Shown piece after piece: positions 55,774-64,000 of a stretch of DNA of 64,000 nt. The stretch comes from Rutpela maculata (Eukaryota > Arthropoda > Insecta > Coleoptera > Cerambycidae), in contig OW386285.2 in NCBI GenBank assembly GCA_936432065.2, positions 410,394,547 through 410,458,546 of the forward strand, in the 5' to 3' direction. Each line of letters starts with the position of its first letter. Within the stretch, counting starts at the first letter, position 1. The notes below the pieces were generated by a model. It saw nothing but the letters and a program-made list of their open reading frames with translations. It was not told the DNA's origin and did no database searches. Both the position numbers and the translations under genes were made by a program.

Positions 55774-58137
55774 GAATCAGAAATCAGAAATCAGAAATCT
55801 TTATTCATCACAAAATTGATACAATGTACAGCATCAATTATCGGACTAGTCAAACAAAAGCTTAAAACTAAAAGACAAATCACTAACAGAATATACATTA
55901 AATTTAAAATTGAAATTCAAGACATACAAGATAAAAGATATGGTAAAATACATAAGATGTGAATAAAATACATAAAAACGTGAATAAATAAATTACATAC
56001 AAAAATATATTATTTTTCTTTAGAAAAATTTTGTTTAAGGAATTCATCCACAGAATAGAATGACTCATTTACTAGAAAAGCGTGTAATTCTTTTTTAAAT
56101 AAATTTACATTATCAAAGTCTAAGATACTTTTTATCCTGTTGTAACATATAACCCCTATATAACTTGGATTACATTGGCTTATTGAGAGTCTAGAATATG
56201 GCTGATGTATATTTTCCATATTTCGAGTACAATATGAGTGCGTGTCACTATTCTTTAAGAAGGATGTTTCGTTCTCCTTCACATACATTATCAACTGATA
56301 AAGGTAGAGACTTGGTAACGTGAGAATATTATATGATTTAAATATTGGCTTACAATGAGAAAGTGGGTGAGCATTATTCATACATCTTAAGATTTTCTTT
56401 TGTACTATGAATATCTTATTGAGGTAAGGGGAAGAGCCCCAGAATATCAGTCCATATTGTAACACAGACTGTACAAGACCGTAATAAAGCAGTTTTAATG
56501 TGTCAATTGTGACCGTATCTCTCAGCATTCTTATTATATAACATATGCTACTTAATTTTGAACAGATTGTGTTTATATGATCTTCCCAGGTGAGTTTTTG
56601 GTCTATTGTTATTCCCAAAAATTTGATACTTTCAGTGGATTCTATTGTTTTTCCATCTATCATAATAAGAGGATCAAAATTTGGTTTTATATTTTTCGGT
56701 AAAAATCTCATATAGAGCGTTTTTTTAGCATTTAGATGAAGGCCATTCTGAATACACCAGTTACTGAATTCATTTGAAGCTATATTACTGTTTTGAATCA
56801 GATCACTTATATTCTTATTGGACATAATAATATTTGTATCGTCTGCATAGAGGATAATTTTGTTAGATGTAATACAAGTAGTTGGCAAGTCATTCATAAA
56901 TATTATAAAAAAGAGAGGACCCAAGATAGAACCCTGGGGCACCCCTGATGTAATTCTTTGTAAATCTGATTTAAAATTGTCTAAGACTACAGTCTGTGTA
57001 CGTTTTGTTAAGTATGAGGTAGCCCATTGGAGTGCCACACCTCGAACCCCTATATTTTCCAATTTCAGTAAGAGTAATTCATGGTTTATTGTGTCGAAAG
57101 CACGTTTTAAATCATAAAATAAACCTAGGGTGTGATTTTTGTCATTTAGAGCATTGTATACAAATTCCAGGCATTCAAAAATAGCATTATAGGTGGATTT
57201 CCCTTTCCTAAATCCATTTTGAATATTAGACAATAATTCATGAAATTCCAGAAATTTACATAACCTAATGTTATAAGCCAGTTCAAAAAGTTTGCCTAAT
57301 TGGCTCTGCATACATATAGATCGATAATTGGTGATGTCATCTCTTGAGCCTTTATTTTTAAATATAGGTACACATTTTGATTCTTTTAGCAGATCAGGGA
57401 ACTGCCCCGAGGTAAATGATTCATTTATTAGGTAGGATAATGGTTCAGCAATCAGATGACTGACTGACTTTAACATGTTACCATTTATGTCATCTATTCC
57501 AGCCGCTGGTTTGGAACAGGTTTTTTTTAACAGATCCATGATTTCATTTGGTGTTGTAGGAGTCAGGAAAAGAGTTGGAATATTATGACTGCTCTTATTA
57601 TTGAAGTTAAGGTTTGGTGTTGTGTAAGAGGAAGAATTTGTGAAGTAGCTGTTAAAATGATCAGCCAAGACTTTTAAATCAGTAATTAATTGACCATCTG
57701 TATCACATATCTTAATGGAGGTATGGTTGTCTTTATATTTTTTATTACTATTTATGATTTTCCAGCTTTCTTGCATAATATTTGTAGCATTATTAATTCG
57801 TTTATCATTAGTTATTTTCTTTAAGGATTTTACATTTTGTTTATATAACTGTTTAAATTGGTTATATCTTAAGGTATATTCCGGATTGTTTAATTCTTTT
57901 TTGAGTTTTTCCATTTGACAAAGTTGGTCATGCATGCCTTTGATTTGAGGTGTAAACCATTTTTTGACTTTAAGTTCAAATTTAGTTTTAGTTATTGGAA
58001 AGGAACAGTTATACCAGTAGATAAGTGTATTATAAAATGCACGGAATTTATTATTAAAACTGTTGGCTTCATACATTTCGGCCCAAGTTTCCCTGGCAAT
58101 ATTATTTTGAAAAATTTGTTTGAATGGGCCCAGGAAT
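55766..58137 (-). mobile_element. 5'-truncated CR1/Jockey-like LINE inserted in the transposase
   Basis: The insertion runs from an AGAAATC-type tandem tail at 55766-55803 (the 3' end on the minus strand) to about 58137. It lacks ORF1 and the endonuclease. It splits the transposase between FRIPG and HHTRWM. Confidence 0.8.
56010..58134 (-). CDS. LINE ORF2 fragment: intact reverse transcriptase region
   Basis: About 708 codons without a stop. Linker residues (IARETWAEMYEAN) lead into reverse transcriptase blocks: NYRSICMQSQLGKLFELAYN, IQNGFRKGKSTYNAIFE, FYDLKRAFDTINHELL (motif A), SGVPQGSILGPLFFIIF, IILYADDTNIIM (motif C), KFLGITIDQKLTWEDH. The C-terminus (YCTRNMENI to SFYSVDEFL) matches the LINE at 23.2 kb in type. 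The start is lost by truncation, so it is not a functional element, though the domain looks young. Confidence 0.85.
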
Positions 58138-59106
58138 CCGAAAAGATATTCCACGAGGAGGAATTTCACCCAAGAATATTAAGGACAACCCCAAAAATTC
58201 TCTATAATCTTCTCGAGGCTGCTTTTGCGGATTTTCTAGAGCAGATGTCACAAATGTGACTACCTCTTTTGTATCATCTAAAAATGAAAGAACATACCCG
58301 TCTTCAAATCCGGACTTAAAATAATGTTTGTTAATCTTAGCCCAATACTGTTGAAAGCGTTTAAAGATTTGGACAGTCGGACCTGTGGTTTTACCCATTT
58401 TTTCTTCGAAGACTCCTCTGAGAACTAGCTCGTAGATATGATGTCTACAAGGGAGGTACAAAAGTTCCCTATCCATAAGCTGCTCGAATAAAATGCAGGT
58501 TCCTTTTAATAGTCCTGTATTTGACGCAATTGTGTCGAAGCATAGCGATTTAACAGTTTTTAAAAGGCCCCAATCATCAAGCACCTCATAATAAACAGCG
58601 GATGCCTGCTCCTTTCCGGTTCCAGCTTGTAATGCAGGTACTCCGAGTATTTGCTCAGAATCTCCACTCGTAACAATAACAGGAAGTCTATCAACAGTCT
58701 CCTTACCCGTCATTGCGGGAAGCATTTTTCCATCCCAATGGACCACAACCGCTTGTAATTCAGATTGTTTGAATTGAGTTTTAAGAATTCCAGCTCGCTT
58801 TTTACGCAGTTTTTCTCTACAGTGCCGAATAGAGGATTTGTTTATTACTAAATTTTGCACATCTTGCCCAAATACCTCCGCAGCCGCGAATAAAATATGA
58901 ACCGCGTCTCCATTACCAATTCTACATTTATCGAACACTGCAACCAATTTTGGGGTGATTATTTCACGGCGTGCTCTCTTCTTCTTGGGTTGCGATGGCC
59001 CAGGTTCAGGTTCCGATTGCGTCATATATTTTGAAGCATCATCTTGAGTTTCTTGTGTTGAACTCGAAGCACGAGGACTTTCACTGCTGCTTGAAAATGT
59101 CGTCAT
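58138..59106 (-). CDS. hAT-like transposase, N-terminal part
   Basis: From ATG 59106 about 323 residues reach the LINE junction after GISFRIPG. A Ser/Pro-rich N-terminus and a basic patch (PKKKRARREI) come first. HWDGKMLPAMTGKETVDRLP has Asp 125, SLCFDTIASNTGLLKGT has Asp 191, and LYLPCRHHIYELVL lies near 220. The spacing (D, then FD-x-x-ASN, then C-x-H-H) resembles the hAT transposase fold (D, TDNASN, C-x2-H, E). I recognise it as a very common, uncharacterised arthropod ORF family. The protein continues at 55773-55001 beyond the LINE. Confidence 0.75.
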
Positions 59107-59463
59107 TTGGACAATTTGCTCTAAGATGAAATAAATACATTAAACTCATATAACATTGAAATAATAATAACAAAAAACCCTAAGCAGTTTTATCAAATAA
59201 TTCGCTTTCCTCTTCCTAAACTATTATAAATTATCTTCAGGGTGTCAGTTATACCTATTGTTTACTTAGAAAAATCAAATATAACAATGTGGGGAATTTC
59301 AAGAAATATTAAATCTAGGGGTGGTGGGTGGCACGTTTTCCCCGTATCCGATTTCGCTCAGATTTCACCCACATTATTTTTTTAGCAATTGAAACCATTG
59401 TGGGGGGTGGCCCAAACTAAATTCGAAAATATTTTTTTCCTCAAGTATAAATAAGGACCGCCC

Positions 59464-60432
59464 TAATGAACACAGGCACACAAAAAAAAATTAAGTACGA
59501 AGCCACTTAATTCCTACTCATTTGGAAGCCAATAATCAAAAAAATATACTACTACTTTTAGCATGGCTCTCAATTATATTTTTTACTTCAGAACTATTGA
59601 TTTTATTAGACAATATTTTAATTAATCCACAGAAATATCCCCTCAGGAAAGGATCAGCGAAAAATGTTTCAGACAAAAGTTGTTCCATTCAGAGGGGGAC
59701 ATCTTTTGGGCAGAACAATTTTCCACCCTCCACCCATGATAAGCGGGGGGTGGGAGTAACTTTTGAATTTTTAATGGCACTCTCCATTTTTGATCGCATA
59801 TTCTGAGTCTACGAAAAAAATTGCATAACTTTTGTACCAAACATTTTTTTCTCCCCCTCACTCTGATCAGCGGGGATGGCGGTGTAACTTTCGATTTTTC
59901 AAAATCCTGCAGGCGAACATCTCTGAACTAGGAAAAATGTTTCAAATAGAAGATGCCACTCTCTGAACTAAACTACTTTTGTTTGAAACATTTTACCTAA
60001 AAATGCCCTAGTTCAGAGATGTTTCTCTGCAGGTTTTTGAAAATATTTTTCGTAGAATCAGAATACACGATCAAAAGTGGAGAGTGCCGTTAAAAATTCA
60101 AAAGTTACCCCCACCCCAAGCTCATCAGGGGTGGAAGGTGGAAAATTATTCTACCCAAAAGATGCCCCCCTCTGAACGGAACAACTTTTGTCTGAAACAT
60201 TCTTCGCTAGTGTCCCTTCCCGAAGAGATATTACAGAGATATTACTGTGGATTAATTAAAATGGCCTAACCATATTGTCTAATAAAATCAATACTTCTGA
60301 AGCAAAAAAAAATAATTGAGAGCCAAGCTAAAAGTAGTAGCATATTTTTTTGATTATTAGCTTCCAAATGAGTAGGAATTAAGTGGTCTAGGTCTTCGCA
60401 CTTAAGTTTTTTTTGTGTGCCTGTGTTCATTA
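59464..60432. mobile_element. Foldback inside the right TIR of the DNA transposon
   Basis: TAATGAACACAGGCACACAA at the left is inverted at 60432. The arms of about 400 bp share CCTACTCATTTGG, TAGCATGGCTCTCAATTAT-like and AAAGTTGTTCC-like blocks. GC-rich CCACCCTCCACCC tracts are in each arm. No gene. Confidence 0.75.
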
Positions 60433-60844
60433 TCTATATTTATATTTTTAAACATCTTCTCCCAATTTGACCTTGAAGTAATTTTTACAAACGATAATTA
60501 TGTTAGTGTTAAATAATATAAATTTTTTTGGTAGGTGATATAAAAACAGCACCCTCAAAAATTACATTATTTTTTTTATATACTAAATGACGTAATAGGA
60601 ATGTAAAAAAAAAGGAAAATATAAAGCTAGTTTATATCAACGTCTCCCATTAATTTCAATTAATTATCTTCAATAGTTTTGAAAAAAATTAATTTTAAAG
60701 TTGAGGATTGTTACCCCCATAACTCTGCTAATATAGGGGATAAAGGTTTATTATATATTCCTAGTCATAAGCAACATTCATGTGAATGAATAACCCAATA
60801 AGCCGCTGGGGCCAATTCCATATACTTAACCGGCGAGACCCTTT

Positions 60845-61410
60845 GGTGTTTCTTCGAATTTTTACCCGGTTGTGCCTAATGTCTTATCGAACGCATAATG
60901 ATCCTTTTGGACTAGTCTGTGGCTCTGAAGTCTCTCAGACTTTTGAAAGTGTCCTTACATGAAATTTTACCTGTGCACAGGTCTACAAGAAAAAAAAAAT
61001 CTGTTCCAAGGACTAAACCTTTGCTTCTGTTGTTTGTTTAACCACTGACCGTACCGCCTCAGTTTTATTTGATGCATTTTTTACAAAATTTAAATTATTT
61101 AGCATTTTGGATTTTTTTTACTATCATTTAATTCCCTGCAGCAATTTAAATAGATTTTTATCTACCTTGTTTTCATACATGTACCTTTTTTGTCTGCTTT
61201 TAAATCTTATTTCTTCAGTTAACCATGACTTTGGTATATTTACCAGAGATCAGAGATGGATAAAAACTGGGTTTTTATTTTTTGGGGTTTTTGGTTTTAT
61301 CAAAATGAATTGGTTATTAAAAGACCATCATTTTGATACCAAATGTGTTAGGTATATTTGATTGTATTCATAACATGAGGGATTTAATGCTATTTTTCTT
61401 TGATTTAGTT
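60845..61410. other. Intron sequence, no gene seen
   Basis: On the minus strand near 61100-61220 a frame with PKSWLTEEIRFKSRQKRYMY resembles a LINE linker but is too short to call. Confidence 0.3.
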
Positions 61411-61760
61411 CTAACCTAACTTTTAGTCTAAAAGTAACGTTAAAATTAGCGGCAAATTCAAAAATGAGGAAAAACGGTTTTTTTTCGTTTTAACCCTCCC
61501 AGGAAAAAACCCATTTTTGGGAAAATTTGTAACCTAACCTAACTTTTAGTCTGAAAGTTAGGTTAAAATTGGCGGCAAATTCAAAAATGGGAAGACAAAA
61601 ATTGTTTTTTATTTTAACCCTTCCAGGAAAAAACCCATTTTTGGAAAAATTTCTAACCTAACCTAACTTTTAGTCTGAAAGTTATGTTAAAATTGGCGGT
61701 AAATTCAAAAATGGGAAAAAAACGGTTTTCCCGATCAGGGAAAAAACCCATTGCCATCTC
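61411..61760. repeat. Three tandem copies of a unit of about 123 bp
   Basis: CTAACCTAACTTTTAGTCT recurs at 61411, about 61534 and about 61658, each followed by GCGGCAAATTCAAAAATG and AGGAAAAAACCCATT. Copies differ by a few bases. The AACCTAACCTAAC stretch resembles insect telomeric TTAGG but is not a telomere. Confidence 0.75.
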
Positions 61761-62759
61761 TGCCAGCGATTATACTTTTTATTATAAGTTTTTTTGGACA
61801 ATGTATGTTGTATTAAATAATATAATTTCTGAGTAAAATATTGATAATGCTGTGTTTACGTTATTGACTTTTAGTAGCTTATCATTCATATTAGATTGTT
61901 GCAGGGTAGTATAAATATTTTTTAGTCTAGCATCCGTTATTTTACGATATTCTGCATATAACGTTTTATTTTTATAAGAAGTTGAATGAAACTATCATAA
62001 TTTTCAGAATTTGTGAGCATCAATTTTTATATGGCCATTGATACCTTTAGTCTTTTCCGGAACTTTGCAAACTGCTTCATATTATGACAGATCCATTATC
62101 CATAATGGATCTGTCACATTAAACGAAACAGTACAGAGGAAAACTTGTAGAATTCATAGTGAACTGTCCAATAACCTCAATTTGTGCAATCTCATTCTGG
62201 ATTGGGTTTTTTTAGGTTTGCAACGGATATTGTTGAGTGATAATTCATAATTCTCTTGTACAGGGTGTTTAAGTTAACATTCCCAGAGTCGATATTTCGG
62301 AAACTATATAAATTAATTTTTATTCTGTAAACGGTAATGGATTTCTATGGTTAATGTCTTCTTCAGGAAGTACAATTTACTATTATAACATTATCACCAG
62401 AGATGGCGCTACAGTTTAAAAATATTTTTCGATCAAGGAAGGTTTGAAACATATGCCATTCGATTAAGAATTAAATTTTAATCAAAATTGTTTTTGAGTT
62501 ATTTTAATTTTGTTGCCAAACTTTTAAGTGTTATTTTTTTTTAATTGCTGTAACTTTTTTAATCTTGATTTTCGGATGTAGGTTCTTAGTAATTTTTTTG
62601 CCTGCTATAAGAGAATTATTTACTGGTGGGAAATTTTTTTTAATAGCACTTCCGATTTTACCGGAAGTTACTTTAAATTGAGATATTTAAATGGAACAAC
62701 AACATACAAGGTGATTTTATTTTTGAACAGTACATCTTGACAACAATATTTAAAATAGA
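61761..62759. other. Intron sequence, no gene seen
   Basis: TACAGGGTGTTTAAGTTAAC at 62260-62279 looks like a mariner-type end. The perfect repeat ATGACAGATCCATTATCCATAATGGATCTGTCA at about 62074 is a hairpin. A mariner-like 3' palindrome and TTTAAATGGAACA lie at 62640-62700. Confidence 0.4.
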
Positions 62760-63290
62760 TGCCGAAATTACTTCAGTCTGCTTGAATACACGTATCAAAG
62801 CGATGTAACAATTCCTTGTTACATGTCCTTAATAATGTATGTCTATTAATTGTACCAGCACAAGCGTAGATTTTATTGTATAAATCTGCCATATCTTCTA
62901 TTGGCTCTTGATATACTTTACTTTTCAAATATCCCCACAAGAGAAAGTCCAGAGAGGTCATGTCCGGAGAACGCACGGGCCATCTAACCGGTACTGAGGT
63001 GCCAATCCAGTCATTCAAACAATTTACAACAATATTAGAGTTGTGGGGCGCATCTTGTTGAAACCAAATTTCAGCTCTGTTGTGGTGAACATTTTGCAAA
63101 AGTCTTGGTAACTCATTTTCTAAAAATCCACACTATACATTTATGAACACAGTTTGGTTTCTTGTTCGAATCATCCATCTTGGGTTGTTTTCCAACCAAT
63201 ATCTACAGTTATGTTTTGTAATTGTGCCGTTACTGTGAAACTTACTTTCGTCACTCCATAGTACATTTTTAAGGAAATGGGGTCATTTCT
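62760..63290 (-). pseudogene. Mariner-like transposase pseudogene, copy 2
   Basis: Reading leftwards from about 63270: a DESKFHSNG-like region in a shifted frame, then NNPRWMIRTRNQTVFI. From 63099 come MQNVHHNRAEIWFQQDAPHN with the second Asp, VRWPVRSPDMTSLDFLLWGY and a C-terminus ending near 62773. At least two frameshifts or stops. Same broad family as 28690-29290. Confidence 0.75.
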
Positions 63291-63626
63291 GATAATTCTA
63301 TATTGCGACTTTTTCAACATTATCATAATTTGTTTAATACAAAAACTAGTCACACAAAATTTCACGTCTTTATCTATGATAGTTTTCAAAATATTAAGCC
63401 CCAAAGTTGCCACGGACGGGAAAAGAAACTCGTGCCCGCGTGACGTCATTAGGCTTAAACCGACACAGCAGCAGTTTGACGGTCCACGCCGGGCCTCTTT
63501 TCAGTGAAATTGCATGTATGTATTATATGTAATGATATGTGTAATTATATATGTAAAATTTATATGTGCATAAAGAGACGTGTAGATTTTTTTTTTTATA
63601 TACTTTGTGCTTTTTAAAAACAAAAA
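63291..63626. other. Upstream region of the exon at 63627
   Basis: GC-richer patch with GTGACGTCAT at 63439-63448 (a CRE-like palindrome) and TTTGACGGTCCACGCCGGGCC at 63475-63495, about 140-190 bp before the ATG. It may be a promoter; not proven. Confidence 0.3.
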
Positions 63627-63756
63627 ATGTGCGAAAGGGGCTTTGTAAAAGCAGATTCTTCCAATCTTCCGGAGGTAGACTTGCTAATGGTTATGGGGTA
63701 TTTTAATTCCAATCACGAATATTTAAGTGCAGAAATGAGAGGAAGTAAGTGCAAAG
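63627..63756 (+). CDS. First exon of a YqaJ-type ORF family
   Basis: ATG 63627 opens 43 codons: MCERGFVKADSSNLPEVDLL, then MVMGYFNSNHEYLSAEMRGS and KCK. The frame then meets donor GTAAAT at 63757. A better donor, GTAAGT at 63745, would remove four residues and keep the phase. The pattern FV-x-A-x-S-x-LP-x-VD-x-LMV ... N-x-EYLSAEMRG is what I recall as the start of many insect proteins that carry a YqaJ-like nuclease domain downstream. It matches the broken exon at 46342-46484. It may be a live transposon-derived gene or a relic; the rest is outside the window. It lies within, or just after, Mic60. Confidence 0.5.
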
Positions 63757-64000
63757 GTAAATAAGATTTTATTTTATTTAATAATACATATAAAAATTAC
63801 TTCATTGTACAGGATTTTCAAAATAAAACTAAATATGTCTAGCATGAAATTTAATACTTAGAAATAGAAAATTTGACAAAAAAGTTCTTATTTAACAGTT
63901 TGCCGACAACAAACACCTGGAGAGTAAATAACCATTTTAAGGGCGAGTGGGGCAAATATTTTTCTAAATTATTTTTGTAGAAAACGTTATTACCTGTTTA

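Larger units (their letters stand above)
54335..60844 (-). mobile_element. 6.5-kb DNA transposon with long TIRs and a hAT-like transposase
   Basis: AAGGGTCTCGCCGGTTAAG at the left is inverted at 60844. The inverted repeats extend to about 54905 on the left. On the right they lie in two pieces (60432-60844 and 59285-59464), split by a foldback insertion. The transposase gene on the minus strand is split by a LINE (55766-58137). Without insertions the element is about 3.2 kb. It abuts the (ATTCT)n tail of the LINE on its left; no target duplication was evident. Confidence 0.75.

Noticed and set aside
61100..61220. Minus-strand PKSWLTEEIRFKSRQKRYMY as a LINE linker
   Set aside because: Too short; no reverse transcriptase motif in either direction.
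61531..61547. Telomeric repeat
   Set aside because: Only two and a half CCTAA units, embedded in a longer unrelated tandem unit.
44578..63626. Last Mic60 exons
   Set aside because: I looked for a frame continuing after LRGLDVAVKG in phase 1 with mitofilin C-terminal features and found none. A short exon could still be missed.
1..64000. CRISPR arrays, operons, bacterial promoters, tRNA or rRNA genes
   Set aside because: The spliced genes and transposon content are eukaryotic; no cloverleaf or rRNA-like stretch was noticed, though tRNAs were not searched for systematically.

Overview
The window is AT-rich animal DNA, almost certainly from an insect and perhaps a beetle. It has spliced nuclear genes with very long introns, TA- and TTAA-rich intron filler, Tc1/mariner, hAT and Ty3/gypsy elements, CR1/Jockey-like LINEs with pentanucleotide tails, and many foldback elements. 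No database search was possible. Family names rest on motifs and exon phase, and the beetle suggestion is weak.

Only two host genes are well supported, and both encode mitochondrial proteins. A gene for mitochondrial ribosomal protein bL35m (mRpL35) lies on the minus strand at 326-1285 in two exons. A gene for the MICOS subunit Mic60/mitofilin starts on the plus strand at 1390. Their start codons are only 104 bp apart, so they probably share a bidirectional promoter. Six Mic60 exons can be placed (1390-1434, 1686-2082, 2157-2273, 19743-20052, 29756-30197, 44349-44577), with compatible phases at every junction. They encode the presequence, the membrane segment and most of the coiled coil. The C-terminal mitofilin domain was not found and probably lies beyond the window. 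At least 43 kb, and probably the rest of the window, is therefore Mic60 intron.

The introns are filled with mobile DNA. Intron 3 (2.3-19.7 kb) holds terminal-inverted-repeat elements, MITEs, a THAP-domain relic, a CAGCTG-rich repeat in two inverted copies, a decayed Tc1-like transposase, a LINE relic and a decayed Cys-rich (CXC) ORF. Intron 4 (20.1-29.8 kb) holds an almost intact two-ORF LINE (23.2-27.4 kb) and a mariner relic. Intron 5 (30.2-44.3 kb) holds a LINE interrupted by a 1.9-kb element with Polinton-like ends. It also holds a 9.6-kb inverted-repeat element that carries a second CXC ORF, a nest of foldback elements and a 4.1-kb LTR retrotransposon.

From 44.6 kb to the end there are a hAT MITE with a perfect 8-bp target duplication, a 742-bp near-perfect palindrome, and a LINE split by a second copy of the LTR element. 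These are followed by a 6.5-kb DNA transposon with a hAT-like transposase split by another LINE, a mariner relic, and a first exon that resembles YqaJ-type insect ORFs.

The most notable observation is the LTR element. Two copies with different LTR variants share one long ORF (Gag, zinc knuckle, aspartic protease, integrase zinc domain, integrase C-terminus). Reverse transcriptase, RNase H and the integrase catalytic core are missing, yet the reading frame is kept. This looks like an actively propagated non-autonomous lineage. The 1.9-kb Polinton-like miniature element, the 366-bp perfect palindrome arms and the CXC-ORF element are the next most interesting.
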